Of a stretch of 64,000 nt of DNA, positions 36,445 to 48,933 are shown one piece after another (the first letter of the stretch is position 1; every line of letters starts with the position of its first letter). Position numbers and translations under genes: made by a program. Location of the stretch: NCBI RefSeq assembly GCF_000203935.1, contig NC_008577.1, positions 2,418,001 through 2,482,000 on the forward strand. Reading direction: 5' to 3'. The notes below the pieces were generated by a model. It was not told where the DNA came from. It did no database searches and saw only the letters and a list, made by a program, of their open reading frames with translations. Origin of the DNA: Shewanella sp. ANA-3 (lineage in GTDB: Bacteria; Pseudomonadota; Gammaproteobacteria; Enterobacterales; Shewanellaceae).

Positions 36445-36506
36445 GTTGCTGTGACCCGTCCAAAATAGCGTTGAGGCTTGCTTCAGGCGAGTCACAAAAT
36501 ACAGAT

Positions 36507-36536
36507 AAAAAAATAGCAGGCTGATGCCTGCTATTT
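36507..36536 (-). terminator. Terminator of trxB
   Basis: AAATAGCAGGC (36511-36521) and GCCTGCTATTT (36526-36536) form an 11-bp stem with loop TGAT. The A-run on the plus side gives a T-run on the minus strand, beyond the trxB stop. Confidence 0.8.
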
Positions 36537-36589
36537 CTATTTGAATCTCGCTAAAACTAAGAACCAGATCCGATGGTTTCTGCGCGTGA

Positions 36590-37633
<1,044 letters not shown>

Positions 37634-37722
37634 CTAATCGAATCCTAAGGCAAATTGTCAGCCTGAGTTTACTAAGGCTTTGGCTTAAACCCCGCACGGG
37701 TGAAGATATTTGTGATCAGCAT

Positions 37723-37750
37723 AAAAAATCGGCCTCAACAGAGTGAGGCC
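37723..37750 (-). terminator. Terminator of ald
   Basis: GGCCTCA (37731-37737) and TGAGGCC (37744-37750) pair over a six-base loop. The six A residues at 37723-37728 give a T-run on the minus strand. Confidence 0.8.
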
Positions 37751-37793
37751 GAACAAAGCAGAGTAGGTCTGAAGGACCTAGGCTCTCATATGA

Positions 37794-38909
37794 TTAGGCT
37801 AATAAACTTGCTGGCGCTGTGTACTCAAGATTTAATGCTTGCGCCACTTCTTTACAAACCAGTTTGCCGTGCATCACGTTCAAACCGTTCAGTAAGTGTT
37901 TGTCTTGTAGTAGGGCAGCTTTATAACCTAAGTTAGCTAACTTAAGGATATAAGGCAGAGTCGCGTTATTCAGGGCGAAGGTTGAAGTGCGGGCAACAGC
38001 ACCTGGCATGTTCGCGACACAGTAATGCACTACATCATCAACGATGTAAGTTGGATCTTGGTGAGTCGTTGCATGTGAAGTTTCCACACAACCACCTTGG
38101 TCGATTGCTACGTCAACGATAGCACTACCTGGCTTCATGCGAGCGATCATGCTACGTGTCACAAGCTTAGGCGCCGCAGCACCTGGAATTAATACGCCAC
38201 CAATCACGAGATCAGCTTCTAATACATGGCGCTCGATCGCATCGGCAGTTGAGTAAACAGCCTTAACTGCAGAACCAAATTGTACGTTTAAGCGACGCAG
38301 TGCATCGATGCTACGGTCAAGCACTACAACATCAGCACCCATGCCCACAGCCATTTGTGCAGCATTGGTACCAACCATACCACCGCCGATGATCACAACT
38401 TTTGCAGGCTCGACACCTGGTACACCGCCTAAAAGCATGCCACGGCCACCAGAAGATTTTTCCAGCGCCATCGCACCCGCTTGAATAGACATGCGACCAG
38501 CCACTTCTGACATTGGGGCCAGCAAAGGTAAGCCACCACGGTCATCGGTTACTGTTTCGTAAGCGATACATACGGCACCACTTTTAATTAAATCTTCAGT
38601 TTGTGGTAAATCCGGCGCTAAATGCAGATAAGTGAATAAAATCTGGTCATGACGCAGCATAGCGCGTTCGACTGCTTGAGGCTCTTTTACCTTTACGATC
38701 ATCTCTGCTTTAGCAAAGACTTCAGCAGCAGTTGCTAATATTTCGGCACCTGCATCAACATAATCCTGATCTGAAAAACCAATTCCCGTGCCGGCATTCG
38801 TTTCGACAAACACTTCATGACCTTTGATGGTCAATTCGCGAACGCTTGAAGGAACCATACCGACACGATACTCGTGGTTTTTAATTTCCTTTGGTACACC
38901 AATAATCAT
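37794..38909 (-). CDS. ald: Alanine dehydrogenase
   Basis: A 371-residue NAD+-dependent enzyme, [22 protein letters not shown] at the start, with the Rossmann motif [20 protein letters not shown] near 170-190 and catalytic His in TYLHLAPD near 95. It interconverts L-alanine and pyruvate plus ammonium, giving alanine catabolism and, in reverse, ammonium assimilation. It is divergent from lrp; control of ald by the neighbouring Lrp-family protein is likely from this layout. Confidence 0.96.
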   Translation of the reverse strand: MIIGVPKEIKNHEYRVGMVPSSVRELTIKGHEVFVETNAGTGIGFSDQDYVDAGAEILATAAEVFAKAEMIVKVKEPQAVERAMLRHDQILFTYLHLAPDLPQTEDLIKSGAVCIAYETVTDDRGGLPLLAPMSEVAGRMSIQAGAMALEKSSGGRGMLLGGVPGVEPAKVVIIGGGMVGTNAAQMAVGMGADVVVLDRSIDALRRLNVQFGSAVKAVYSTADAIERHVLEADLVIGGVLIPGAAAPKLVTRSMIARMKPGSAIVDVAIDQGGCVETSHATTHQDPTYIVDDVVHYCVANMPGAVARTSTFALNNATLPYILKLANLGYKAALLQDKHLLNGLNVMHGKLVCKEVAQALNLEYTAPASLLA

Positions 38910-39089
38910 TTTTGAGCCTCAATTGCCTGAAAAACCCACTTTTAATGGGCATAATTGTTATTTTATCGTGACCTGAACGTGATTAATTCAGGGATATCTA
39001 GTATAGTATCGGCGACGCAGTTTATGCTGCTGAACTTTAGACATACGTAGAATAAAATGTTGTTTTAGTGATAAAGCAAGGTTAAATAA
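38910..39089. promoter_or_regulatory. Divergent ald/lrp promoter region
   Basis: 180 bp of AT-rich DNA between the two start codons. TATAGTAT at about 39004-39011 is a good -10 candidate for lrp. AT-rich, loosely repeated segments such as GTGATTAATTCAGG could bind Lrp, whose sites are degenerate. Confidence 0.4.
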
Positions 39090-39596
39090 ATGGCATATAA
39101 TAAAAAGAGTCCTGTAAAAGACTTGGATCGCATCGATCGCAACATTCTTAATGAATTACAAATTGATGGACGCATTTCAAATGTGGAACTGTCTAAAAGA
39201 GTAGGATTAAGTCCCACTCCGTGTTTAGAAAGAGTGAAACGACTCGAAAAGCAAGGATATATCAACGGCTATACCGCCTTGGTAAATCCTCATTTCTTGG
39301 GTGCATCCCTACTGGTATTCGTGGAAATCACCTTGAGCCGTGATACTCCCGAAGTATTTGATAAGTTTAATCGCGCTGTGCAACTGTTAGATGATATTCA
39401 AGAGTGTCATCTGGTTTCTGGTGACTTTGACTACTTATTGAAGACACGTGTTTCTGATATGTCAGCTTATCGCCGTTTACTCGGTGAGACGCTGCTGAAA
39501 TTACCTTCAGTGTCCGATACCCGTACTTACGTGGTGATGGAAGAAGTGAAACACACGAGTCGTGTCGCGATAAACCATCTGCTCTCCGATATTTAA
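39090..39596 (+). CDS. lrp: Leucine-responsive regulatory protein
   Basis: A 168-residue AsnC/Lrp-family regulator. The N-terminal HTH (NILNELQIDGRISNVELSKR) with VGLSPTPCLERVKRLEKQG as recognition part is followed by a RAM ligand-binding domain containing ECHLVSGDFDYLLKTRV. It is very close to E. coli Lrp (164 residues). It is a global regulator of amino acid metabolism, here followed by ftsK as in E. coli. Confidence 0.96.
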   Translation: MAYNKKSPVKDLDRIDRNILNELQIDGRISNVELSKRVGLSPTPCLERVKRLEKQGYINGYTALVNPHFLGASLLVFVEITLSRDTPEVFDKFNRAVQLLDDIQECHLVSGDFDYLLKTRVSDMSAYRRLLGETLLKLPSVSDTRTYVVMEEVKHTSRVAINHLLSDI

Positions 39597-39917
39597 TACC
39601 CTGAACGTTTACAATAAGGGGCCTCGGCCCCTTATTTATTCCTACGATCACCGTTTCGAACTCAAAAATGACCTTGCTTAGCCCTTAGGTTTGCCAGCTT
39701 AAGGGCGAATTTTTATCTGGTTTTTATCTTCTGTTCAGCGGGTAAATTGGTTGCATAATAGTCAGTTAATGTTGAAAACCTGTGCTTTAGGTCATTAGCG
39801 CCGATTTTTTGCCTTGTACCAGTAATTCTTAGGATAAAAACGCCCTAAGATGCTCCACATTTAGTGGGATTCTGGTATCGTTAGCCCACCTGTTTTCATT
39901 TTTATGGATTAAGTCGT
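39597..39917. other. lrp-ftsK intergenic region with the lrp terminator
   Basis: AATAAGGGGCC (39613-39623) and GGCCCCTTATT (39626-39636) form a strong stem followed by a T-rich stretch, terminating lrp. The remaining 280 bp contain no gene and should hold the ftsK promoter. Confidence 0.7.
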
Positions 39918-42671
39918 TTGTCTCAAGGAAATAGTGTACGCACGCTCTCAGGCCTGCAGCGTCTGCTCGAAGGCGGACTCATCATTTGCTGTGTTTTAGC
40001 CACCTATATTTTGCTTGCCTTAACCAGTTTTAGTCCGTCGGATCCGGGCTGGAGCCAGTCTCATTTTCAAGGCGATATCAAAAACTGGACGGGTGCAGTA
40101 GGGGCGTGGATTGCCGACATTCTGCTGTACTTTTTTGGCGTCACTGCCTACATCATGCCGATTATTGTGGCCTCGACAGGTTGGCTGCTTTTCAAACGCG
40201 CCCATGATTTATTGGAAATTGACTACTTTTCAGTCGCACTGCGCATCATAGGTTTTCTGCTGCTTATCCTCGGTTTTTCGGCATTAGCCAGCATGAATGC
40301 TAATAACATCTATGAATTTTCCGCTGGCGGTGTGGCAGGGGATGTTATCGGCCAAGCCATGTTGCCGTATTTTAATAAGCTCGGCACGACCTTGTTGCTG
40401 CTGTGCTTCTTAGGCTCGGGCTTTACGCTGTTAACCGGGATCAGCTGGTTAACTGTGGTCGAGAAGGTCGGCTTTGTTTCCATTTGGTGCTTCAGAAAGC
40501 TCAAACGTCTGCCACAAGCACTTAAACGTGAGCGTGAAACCGAAGATACCCGTGGTTTTATGACGGTCGTTGATAAGTTTAAGCAGCGCCGTGATTCACA
40601 GCACCAGCTTGAAAAAGCCAGAGTGCGTGAGCCTGAAGTCGCACCGAGTCGCATCTTTACCACTCGCCCAGTGAAGGAGGAAAAGGAAGAAGTCAGCGAC
40701 GAAATCATCACCGAAGCGAGTACAGGTAAGGGCAAGCTGTCGGCGCTCGCAAAAATCTTGAGCTTAAACAGCAATAAAGCCAAGGCTGAACCTAAAGGCC
40801 AACAACGAGTTGAGCCCCAATTGGATCAAGCCAGCGCCGTGGCTGAACATGGCCATTTTGAGGCGCCGCCTTGGGTGGCTAAGCCCAAAGCAGCCGAATT
40901 AGATTTAGAGGATGAAACAGAGTTCAAGGCGCACGTATTCGAAGATGACGATGGCGATGACGAACCCGTATTCCATCGTGAAACCATGCTCGATGACGAG
41001 GATGAAGACGAGTTAGGTTTTAACGATGAAGATGTCATCGATTTTGATACTAAAGCCTCAACGGGCGCGGTGACTCAGGCACAACGTCAAAAAGAAGCGC
41101 CAAAGGCGAAGATTGTCGATGGGATTGTGGTTTTACCGGGACAAGAAGATAAACCTGTTCCAGCAAAACCTATGGATCCGCTGCCAAACATCAGCTTGCT
41201 GGATGTGCCTAATCGTAAAAAGAATCCGATAAGCCCTGAGGAATTAGAGCAAGTTGCCCGCTTAGTCGAGGCCAAGCTTGCCGATTTTAACATTGTGGCC
41301 ACAGTGGTGGGGGTTTATCCCGGTCCTGTGATCACCCGTTTTGAGCTGGATTTAGCCCCAGGCATTAAAGCCTCGAAGATTTCAAACCTCGCCAACGACC
41401 TAGCACGTTCACTGCTGGCCGAGCGTGTACGTGTGGTTGAGGTGATTCCGGGTAAATCCTATGTGGGTCTCGAACTGCCAAACAAGTTCCGCGAAACCGT
41501 GTACATGCGTGATGTACTCGATTGCGAAGCCTTTACCGAGAGCAAGTCGAACCTGACCATGGTGCTTGGCCAAGATATTTCCGGCGAGCCTGTGGTGGTT
41601 GATTTAGGCAAAATGCCGCACTTACTGGTTGCCGGTACCACAGGTTCGGGTAAATCGGTCGGGGTAAACGTGATGATCACCAGCTTATTGTATAAGTCTG
41701 GCCCTGAAGATGTTCGCTTTATCATGATCGACCCGAAAATGCTGGAATTGTCGGTGTATGAAGGCATCCCACATCTACTCTGTGAAGTGGTTACCGACAT
41801 GAAAGAAGCGGCCAATGCGCTGCGCTGGTGTGTGGGTGAGATGGAGCGCCGCTACAAGCTAATGTCTATGATGGGCGTTCGTAACATCAAGGGCTATAAC
41901 GCCAAGATTGCCGAGGCGAAAGCTAATGGCGAAGTGATTTTAGACCCCATGTGGAAGTCATCTGACAGCATGGAGCCTGAGGCGCCAGCCTTAGATAAAC
42001 TGCCATCGATTGTGGTTGTCGTCGACGAATTTGCTGACATGATGATGATTGTCGGTAAAAAAGTGGAAGAGTTGATCGCCCGTATCGCTCAAAAAGCCCG
42101 TGCTGCGGGTATTCATTTAATCCTTGCGACCCAACGTCCATCGGTGGATGTGATCACGGGCTTAATTAAAGCCAACATCCCGACACGGATGGCGTTCCAA
42201 GTGTCTTCCCGTATCGACTCCCGTACGATTTTGGATCAGCAAGGCGCTGAAACCTTATTGGGTATGGGTGACATGTTGTATTTACCGCCCGGCACCGCGG
42301 TGCCAAACCGTGTCCATGGTGCCTTTATCGATGACCATGAAGTTCACCGTGTGGTGGCCGATTGGTGTGCCCGTGGTAAGCCACAATACATTGATGAGAT
42401 CCTCAATGGCGTGAGTGAGGGCGAACAAGTGCTCTTGCCGGGTGAAACCGCCGAATCCGATGAAGAATACGATCCCCTTTACGATGAGGCTGTCGCCTTC
42501 GTGACCGAAACCCGCCGCGGTTCGATTTCGAGTGTGCAGCGTAAATTTAAGATTGGTTATAACCGCGCAGCACGTATTATCGAACAAATGGAAATGCAGG
42601 GCGTGGTCTCGGCGCAGGGCCATAATGGTAACCGCGAAGTGCTGGCACCGCCGGCCCCGAAACACTATTAA
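39918..42671 (+). CDS. ftsK: DNA translocase FtsK
   Basis: A 917-residue protein with a TTG start. Four or five N-terminal membrane helices (about 18-190) are followed by an acidic, low-complexity linker (about 200-440, with [14 protein letters not shown]). The motor domain has Walker [11 protein letters not shown] near 574-583, Walker [14 protein letters not shown] near 696-708 and the winged gamma domain at the end ([20 protein letters not shown]). It anchors at the division septum and pumps chromosome DNA toward dif/XerCD. The linker is short compared with the 1329-residue E. coli protein. Confidence 0.96.
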   Translation: MSQGNSVRTLSGLQRLLEGGLIICCVLATYILLALTSFSPSDPGWSQSHFQGDIKNWTGAVGAWIADILLYFFGVTAYIMPIIVASTGWLLFKRAHDLLEIDYFSVALRIIGFLLLILGFSALASMNANNIYEFSAGGVAGDVIGQAMLPYFNKLGTTLLLLCFLGSGFTLLTGISWLTVVEKVGFVSIWCFRKLKRLPQALKRERETEDTRGFMTVVDKFKQRRDSQHQLEKARVREPEVAPSRIFTTRPVKEEKEEVSDEIITEASTGKGKLSALAKILSLNSNKAKAEPKGQQRVEPQLDQASAVAEHGHFEAPPWVAKPKAAELDLEDETEFKAHVFEDDDGDDEPVFHRETMLDDEDEDELGFNDEDVIDFDTKASTGAVTQAQRQKEAPKAKIVDGIVVLPGQEDKPVPAKPMDPLPNISLLDVPNRKKNPISPEELEQVARLVEAKLADFNIVATVVGVYPGPVITRFELDLAPGIKASKISNLANDLARSLLAERVRVVEVIPGKSYVGLELPNKFRETVYMRDVLDCEAFTESKSNLTMVLGQDISGEPVVVDLGKMPHLLVAGTTGSGKSVGVNVMITSLLYKSGPEDVRFIMIDPKMLELSVYEGIPHLLCEVVTDMKEAANALRWCVGEMERRYKLMSMMGVRNIKGYNAKIAEAKANGEVILDPMWKSSDSMEPEAPALDKLPSIVVVVDEFADMMMIVGKKVEELIARIAQKARAAGIHLILATQRPSVDVITGLIKANIPTRMAFQVSSRIDSRTILDQQGAETLLGMGDMLYLPPGTAVPNRVHGAFIDDHEVHRVVADWCARGKPQYIDEILNGVSEGEQVLLPGETAESDEEYDPLYDEAVAFVTETRRGSISSVQRKFKIGYNRAARIIEQMEMQGVVSAQGHNGNREVLAPPAPKHY

Positions 42672-42740
42672 TGTTAAGCTAGATGTCAGTTTGAACTCGC
42701 CATAATGCGGCGAGTTCAACTTTTAGTCCAAAGGATACCT

Positions 42741-43361
42741 ATGAAAAAACTGTTGTGTGCTGTGTTGTTATCACCATTGTTATACAGCAATGCAGTATTG
42801 GCCGATGACGCAAAGCAATTACGCGAAACCTTAAACGGCACTGAGTCACTCAAGGCGGATTTCAAGCAAACCGTTACCGATATCAATAAAAAGGTTATCC
42901 AAACGGGCGCGGGTGTATTCGCGCTTGCCCATCCAAACCAGTTCTATTGGCATTTAACCGCGCCCGATGAATCCCAAATTGTCGCCGACGGTAAAGATTT
43001 ATGGATTTATAATCCCTTCGCCGAAGAAGTGGTGATCATGGATTTTGCTGAAGCCATTAATGCATCGCCGATCGCCTTATTGGTTCACCGCGATGACGCC
43101 ACTTGGTCACAATATAGCGTCGCCAAGAAGCAAGACTGTTATGAAATCAAACCTAAGGCCACGGATGCCGGGATCTCCTCGGTCAATGTCTGTTTTAACA
43201 AAGGCACGCTGAATAAATTCAATGTGCTCGATGATAAAGGCAACCAGAGCCAGTTTGATTTGAGCAATCAACACAGCATTAGCGCCGCGGATAAAGCGTT
43301 ATTTAAGTTCGTGTTGCCAGAAAACGTTGATGTGGATGATCAACGTCTTAAAAGCCAGTAG
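42741..43361 (+). CDS. lolA: Outer-membrane lipoprotein carrier protein LolA
   Basis: A 206-residue periplasmic protein from ATG 42741 (AAAGGA upstream), with a classical signal peptide [21 protein letters not shown] cleaved near residue 21. The mature part has LKADFKQTV and the barrel sequence HPNQFYWHL typical of LolA. It ferries lipoproteins from LolCDE to LolB. It is followed 8 bp later by rarA, as in E. coli. Confidence 0.95.
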   Translation: MKKLLCAVLLSPLLYSNAVLADDAKQLRETLNGTESLKADFKQTVTDINKKVIQTGAGVFALAHPNQFYWHLTAPDESQIVADGKDLWIYNPFAEEVVIMDFAEAINASPIALLVHRDDATWSQYSVAKKQDCYEIKPKATDAGISSVNVCFNKGTLNKFNVLDDKGNQSQFDLSNQHSISAADKALFKFVLPENVDVDDQRLKSQ

Positions 43362-43369
43362 GTTTACGC

Positions 43370-44701
43370 GTGAGCAGTTTATCGTTTAATTTTGCGCCTG
43401 ATTTTCGTCCCTTAGCCGCGCGTATGCGGCCAAGGACGATTGCCGAGTATATAGGTCAAGCCCATTTGTTGGGGGAAGGCCAACCACTGCGCCAAGCATT
43501 AGAAGCGGGCCGAGCCCATTCGATGATGTTATGGGGACCGCCGGGCACAGGTAAAACGACACTTGCCGAACTTATCGCCCATTATTCCAATGCCCATGTT
43601 GAACGCATCTCGGCGGTCACCTCGGGGGTAAAAGACATTCGCGCCGCTATCGAGCAGGCCCAAGCCGTTGCCCAGTCTCGTGGCCAACGCACCTTGCTGT
43701 TTGTCGATGAAGTGCATCGCTTTAATAAGAGTCAGCAGGACGCCTTTTTGCCCTTCATTGAAGATGGCACTGTGATTTTTATTGGGGCGACCACTGAAAA
43801 CCCTTCATTTGAAATCAATAACGCCTTGCTGTCACGGGCGCGTGTCTATCTTATCAAGCGCTTAAGCCAAGACGAGATAGTGCATATCATCACCCAAGCC
43901 TTAACGGATCCCGAACGTGGGTTAGGGCAACGCCAGTTAGTCATGCCAACGGATGTGCTCAATAAGCTGGCGCAGCTCTGTGACGGTGATGCGCGCAAGG
44001 CGCTAAACCTGCTTGAGCTGATGAGCGATATGGTGGCCGATGGCGGCAGTTTTACCACTGAGATGCTAGTTCAAGTCGCTGGCCATCAAGTGGCGGGGTT
44101 CGATAAAAATGGCGATCAGTTTTACGATTTGATTTCGGCGGTACATAAATCGATTCGTGGCTCTGCGCCCGACGCTGCGCTGTACTGGTTTTGCCGTATT
44201 TTAGAAGGCGGCGGCGATCCGCTATATGTCGCCAGACGCTTATTAGCCATAGCCTCGGAAGATGTGGGCAATGCAGACCCTAATGCCATGACAGTCGCGC
44301 TCAATGCTTGGGATTGTTTCCATCGCGTTGGGCCTGCCGAAGGTGAGCGGGCGATTGCCCAAGCGATTGTGTATTTAGCCAGTGCACCTAAGAGTAATGC
44401 CGTTTACACCGCCTTTAAAGCGGCGAGGGCGCTGGCCCGCGAAACCGGCCAAGAGGCCGTGCCCTATCATCTGCGCAATGCGCCGACCAAACTTATGGCG
44501 GAAATGGGTTTTGGCGCCGAATATCGCTATGCCCACGATGAACCCAATGCCTATGCCAGCGGCGAGAATTATTTCCCCGAATCCTTACAAGAGTCGCAAT
44601 TTTATTTCCCGACCGAACGCGGATTTGAGAAGCGAATTAAGGACAAATTGGCGCAATTAGCGCAATTAGATCAAGCCAGTGGGAGAAAAAGGTATGAATA
44701 A
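43370..44701 (+). CDS. rarA: Replication-associated recombination protein RarA (MgsA)
   Basis: A 443-residue AAA+ protein with a GTG start. Walker [10 protein letters not shown] lies near 57-65 and Walker B FVDEVHRF near 110, with ATTENPSFE as sensor 1. The clamp-loader-like C-terminal tetramerisation region follows, with [13 protein letters not shown]. It acts at stalled replication forks. Its last 8 bases overlap crcB. Confidence 0.95.
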   Translation: MSSLSFNFAPDFRPLAARMRPRTIAEYIGQAHLLGEGQPLRQALEAGRAHSMMLWGPPGTGKTTLAELIAHYSNAHVERISAVTSGVKDIRAAIEQAQAVAQSRGQRTLLFVDEVHRFNKSQQDAFLPFIEDGTVIFIGATTENPSFEINNALLSRARVYLIKRLSQDEIVHIITQALTDPERGLGQRQLVMPTDVLNKLAQLCDGDARKALNLLELMSDMVADGGSFTTEMLVQVAGHQVAGFDKNGDQFYDLISAVHKSIRGSAPDAALYWFCRILEGGGDPLYVARRLLAIASEDVGNADPNAMTVALNAWDCFHRVGPAEGERAIAQAIVYLASAPKSNAVYTAFKAARALARETGQEAVPYHLRNAPTKLMAEMGFGAEYRYAHDEPNAYASGENYFPESLQESQFYFPTERGFEKRIKDKLAQLAQLDQASGRKRYE

Positions 44702-45068
44702 TCTCTTACTTGTGGCCTTGGGTGGTTCCATTGGTGCGGTTTTTCGCTATCTTATTTCAATATTCATGATCCAAGTATTTGGCAGCAGTTTTCCTTTTGG
44801 TACACTGTTGGTCAATGTCCTCGGTTCATTTTTAATGGGCGTCATTTACGCACTGGGACAAATGAGTCATATCAGCCCAGAACTCAAAGCCCTGATCGGC
44901 GTTGGCCTGTTAGGCGCTTTGACAACGTTTTCAACTTTCTCAAACGAAACTTTATTGCTGATGCAAGAAGGAGATTGGTTGAAGGCGGCTTTGAATGTGG
45001 TGTTGAACCTAAGTCTATGTTTGTTTATGGTTTACTTAGGCCAACAACTGGTTTTTTCTCGCATTTAA
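44694..45068 (+). CDS. crcB: Fluoride efflux channel CrcB (Fluc)
   Basis: A 124-residue protein with four transmembrane helices. [13 protein letters not shown] near 10-22 and [15 protein letters not shown] near 71-85 are the conserved Fluc motifs, the latter carrying the phenylalanine box and central Na+ site. The ATG at 44694 lies inside the end of rarA, with GAGAAAAAGG upstream, so translation is coupled. There is no room for a fluoride riboswitch directly before it. Confidence 0.93.
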   Translation: MNNLLLVALGGSIGAVFRYLISIFMIQVFGSSFPFGTLLVNVLGSFLMGVIYALGQMSHISPELKALIGVGLLGALTTFSTFSNETLLLMQEGDWLKAALNVVLNLSLCLFMVYLGQQLVFSRI

Positions 45069-46373
<1,305 letters not shown>

Positions 46374-46391
46374 TTGGCGTAACACAACACC

Positions 46392-46514
46392 ATGGATAAA
46401 GGTCAACGTTATCTTCGTTGGCTTTCCTACACCGCTGTCATCGCCGTGTTTTGCGCTGTGATGTTGGCCACCCTAGGTAAAGCCGTCTGGGTTGTGTTAG
46501 AAAACGTGAAATAG
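46392..46514 (+). CDS. Small putative membrane protein of 40 residues
   Basis: The ATG at 46392 opens a 40-codon frame ending in TAG: MDKGQRYLRWLSYTAVIAVF and then CAVMLATLGKAVWVVLENVK. One transmembrane helix (about 13-32) is flanked by basic N-terminal and mixed C-terminal ends, obeying the positive-inside rule. It lies 18 bp after serS and directly before a strong terminator, so it is the last frame of that transcription unit. The ribosome binding site is weak. The function is unknown. Confidence 0.5.
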   Translation: MDKGQRYLRWLSYTAVIAVFCAVMLATLGKAVWVVLENVK

Positions 46515-46526
46515 CACGACTCAAAT

Positions 46527-46559
46527 AAAAAGGTATATTCCAGTGGAATATACCTTTTT
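46527..46559. terminator. Bidirectional terminator between serS and tusE
   Basis: A perfect dyad, AAAAAGGTATATTCCA (46527-46542) against TGGAATATACCTTTTT (46544-46559), has T-runs on both strands and serves the convergent serS and tus units. Confidence 0.85.
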
Positions 46560-46581
46560 TGTTAGCAGAAGTGATTAAACC

Positions 46582-46920
46582 TTAAATACACTTGGCAGGT
46601 TTAGGCAAACCCGCAATCTTTGTTGCCTGTTTGGCAGGACCCACCGGAAAAAGGGTATAGAGGTACTTAGAGTTACCTTTATCCGGCCCTAAGGCTTGAC
46701 CAATGGCTTTGACTAACACTCTGATCGCAGGGCTGGTTTTATATTCCAGATAAAAATCCCGAACAAAATTGACCACTTCCCAGTGGGCACTGGTCAGTTC
46801 AATCTGTTCTTCTTGGGCTAATAGCGGCGCCATATCCGGCTGCCAGTCGGCGATATTCTTCAAATAGCCTTGATGGTCGCGTTCAATTTCGACGCCATTA
46901 AATATAAGCGGATTTACCAC
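46582..46920 (-). CDS. tusE: Sulfurtransferase TusE (DsrC family)
   Basis: A 112-residue DsrC-like protein. The C-terminal arm ends PKPAKCI, with the penultimate-type reactive cysteine that accepts persulfide sulfur, and [22 protein letters not shown] is the family core. It hands sulfur from TusD to MnmA for 2-thiouridine in tRNA wobble position 34. The start overlaps the end of tusB by 7 bp, which makes it part of a tusDCB-tusE unit. Confidence 0.92.
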   Translation of the reverse strand: MVNPLIFNGVEIERDHQGYLKNIADWQPDMAPLLAQEEQIELTSAHWEVVNFVRDFYLEYKTSPAIRVLVKAIGQALGPDKGNSKYLYTLFPVGPAKQATKIAGLPKPAKCI

Positions 46921-47195
46921 GTAATCACCTTATCGTGCTGCAGAGATTGAGCGACAAACTCGTTGTAATCAATCTGACTAATGTTTTTAAGACGTTCCAT
47001 TAAGCCACGGGCGATAACATCGTCTTTGAGCACCATCACCTTAAAAGGCGATAGCGCCATGGCCCATTGGCGCAGTAATAATGCGTTAACGCCATCGCTC
47101 GAGAGTAAAATCGCATCCTCTTTGCAAGCATAACGTAGGCAAAGTTTGAGGGCATTGTCTCGGCTGGGCGAGGTTTGAATATGATGTAAAATCAT
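46914..47195 (-). CDS. tusB: Sulfurtransferase complex subunit TusB (DsrH)
   Basis: A 93-residue DsrH-like protein ([20 protein letters not shown]). It forms the TusBCD hexamer with TusC and TusD and relays sulfur in tRNA thiolation. Its start overlaps the last base of tusC. Confidence 0.88.
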   Translation of the reverse strand: MILHHIQTSPSRDNALKLCLRYACKEDAILLSSDGVNALLLRQWAMALSPFKVMVLKDDVIARGLMERLKNISQIDYNEFVAQSLQHDKVITW

Positions 47196-47551
47196 TAGAA
47201 TACTAAGACCTCATCAACGGCTTTTAAGTGAGCCGAGATGGCTTCATCGTTTAAGATAGTCACCGAAATAGACAACAAGCCATGGCTTAAACCGTAGTCA
47301 CCTAAGGACTGTTTGCAGGCGAATACTGATTCGATGTCGTACAGCGGGAGCGCTTTTAGCGCCGCGAGGTAATCTTTACCGCCGATAAGTTCGGGTTGTT
47401 GGTCTTTTAGCAGATGTAACACGCCTTCATCGACAAACACTAAACTCACTTCTTGCTCAAAACTGGCGCTTAACAGGGCAAAGTCTAAGGCTTCGCGGCC
47501 TTTAGTGGTGCCATGGGGCGCGCTTCGGAACAATATACAGATTTTTTTCAT
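47195..47551 (-). CDS. tusC: Sulfurtransferase complex subunit TusC (DsrF)
   Basis: A 118-residue DsrE/F-fold protein (KKICILFRSAPHGTTKGREALDFALL), a structural subunit of TusBCD. It lies 14 bp after tusD in the minus-strand operon. Confidence 0.9.
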   Translation of the reverse strand: MKKICILFRSAPHGTTKGREALDFALLSASFEQEVSLVFVDEGVLHLLKDQQPELIGGKDYLAALKALPLYDIESVFACKQSLGDYGLSHGLLSISVTILNDEAISAHLKAVDEVLVF

Positions 47552-47565
47552 AACATTTCCGAAGC

Positions 47566-47958
47566 TTAAAAGCAGATCAAACGATCGGCTGATTCAATTC
47601 CCGTGACCAGTTCACCTAGTCCACCCATAATAAAAGAATGTTCCACATTCCAGTGGCTTAACCCGTTCTCCTGCGCCTCTTGCTGCGAGACTATGCCGCG
47701 TCTTAATGCCGCAGAAACACAGTTCACGAGGGAGACTTGATGCTCGGCCGCCAGTTGTTTCCAGCCTTTAACCACATCATATTCATCGGATGCGGGTAGA
47801 TTAAAGTCCGTCGAGTTATACACGCCATCCTGATAGAAAAACACGCTGACAATCTCATGTCCGCTTTGCAGGGAGGCTTGGGTGAAACGTAGGGCATTCA
47901 CACTTGCCGACGTGCCATAGGCTGGCCCGTTTACTTGGATAATAAATTTGCTCATCAT
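47566..47958 (-). CDS. tusD: Sulfurtransferase complex subunit TusD (DsrE)
   Basis: A 130-residue DsrE-fold protein. The segment VSLVNCVSAALRRGI near 75-89 supplies the catalytic cysteine at about position 80 that receives sulfur from TusA. It is the first gene of tusD-tusC-tusB-tusE. A terminator just upstream separates it from yccA. Confidence 0.92.
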   Translation of the reverse strand: MMSKFIIQVNGPAYGTSASVNALRFTQASLQSGHEIVSVFFYQDGVYNSTDFNLPASDEYDVVKGWKQLAAEHQVSLVNCVSAALRRGIVSQQEAQENGLSHWNVEHSFIMGGLGELVTGIESADRLICF

Positions 47959-47990
47959 AAAAAAAATGGCCCTAAAAGTAGGGCCATTTT
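47959..47990 (-). terminator. Terminator of yccA
   Basis: AAAATGGCCCTA (47963-47974) pairs with TAGGGCCATTTT (47979-47990) over loop AAAG. On the minus strand a long T-run follows, just before tusD. Confidence 0.85.
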
Positions 47991-48014
47991 AGCGTAAGTT
48001 TCCCGAAAAGGGGA

Positions 48015-48674
48015 TTAATCATCGTTACCAATGCCAAGCAAATGCAAAATGGCAATGAACAGGTTTAAAAAGTCCAGATACAAGGAGATAGTGGCGCGGA
48101 TATAGTTGGTCTCGCCGCCATTCACGATACGGCTAGTATCGAACAAGATAAAGCCGGTCATTAACAGCGCAAGACCCGCGTTAATCGCCATAAAGGCCAC
48201 ACTGTTACCCACGAAAATGTTAATCAGCGCAGCAGCGATCACCACAATCAATCCGGCGAACAGGAAACCACGTAGGAAAGAGAAATCTTTCTTCGTTGTG
48301 ACTGCATAGGCCGAGAGTGCAATAAAGATAACCGAGGTTAATCCTAAAGCTTGCATGATAAGCTCAGAGCCATTGGTCATGCCGGCGTAGTGGTTAAGCA
48401 TATAACCTAATGAGGCGCCTTCCATACCGGTAAATGCAAATACCCAGAAGATGCCCGCAGCGGAGTCGGCTTTGCGTAGGGTAACGAACAACAGCACTAA
48501 ACCACCGATAGATAAACCGAGTGACATCAGAGGGCTGATATTGAGTGCCATCGCTAAGCCTGCACACAATGCCGAGAAGGCGAGGGTCATGGCCAACAAT
48601 AAATAGGTATTTTTAAGAAGTTTATTCACTTCTAGGGTGGATGCACTAGCTGAGTACAAGGTTTGCTGAGTCAT
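48015..48674 (-). CDS. yccA: Bax inhibitor-1 family membrane protein (YccA)
   Basis: A 219-residue protein with seven hydrophobic helices, from ATG 48674, chosen for GGAG six bases upstream. The C-terminal ISLYLDFLNLFIAILHLLGI and the motif FDTSRIVNGGETNYI are typical of the BI-1/YccA family. E. coli YccA modulates the FtsH protease. E. coli also has yccA beside tusE. Confidence 0.92.
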   Translation of the reverse strand: MTQQTLYSASASTLEVNKLLKNTYLLLAMTLAFSALCAGLAMALNISPLMSLGLSIGGLVLLFVTLRKADSAAGIFWVFAFTGMEGASLGYMLNHYAGMTNGSELIMQALGLTSVIFIALSAYAVTTKKDFSFLRGFLFAGLIVVIAAALINIFVGNSVAFMAINAGLALLMTGFILFDTSRIVNGGETNYIRATISLYLDFLNLFIAILHLLGIGNDD

Positions 48675-48933
48675 ATCTTTCTCCATTAGCTTTTAAATCC
48701 AAACTGATCATTTTGATTTTTAACGGGGACGAGAGTTCCCATTAATATCGTAAATCCAGTAAAACTGGGTGAATACTACCGAAAACAGCGCTGGGCTTAA
48801 AGGATTCACGCCACAAATAACAAGTTGTAATGACTGATTTTTCTGCGCTACCAAACGATTCAGCCGTATTTCGTTACACCAGTGCAACACAAAGACTTTA
48901 AAACAAGCTTAATCCTGAGGTAATGAAGTAATA
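48675..48933. other. Intergenic between yccA and the LysR gene
   Basis: About 260 bp, no gene seen. It should hold the yccA promoter and the end of the punR transcript. Confidence 0.3.

Noticed and set aside
40310..40783. A 157-residue frame antisense to ftsK
   Set aside because: It mirrors the ftsK linker, is serine-rich from codon shadowing, and has no initiation signals.
44600..44693. Fluoride riboswitch before crcB
   Set aside because: The region is the conserved coding end of rarA and shows no riboswitch-like pseudoknot elements by eye.
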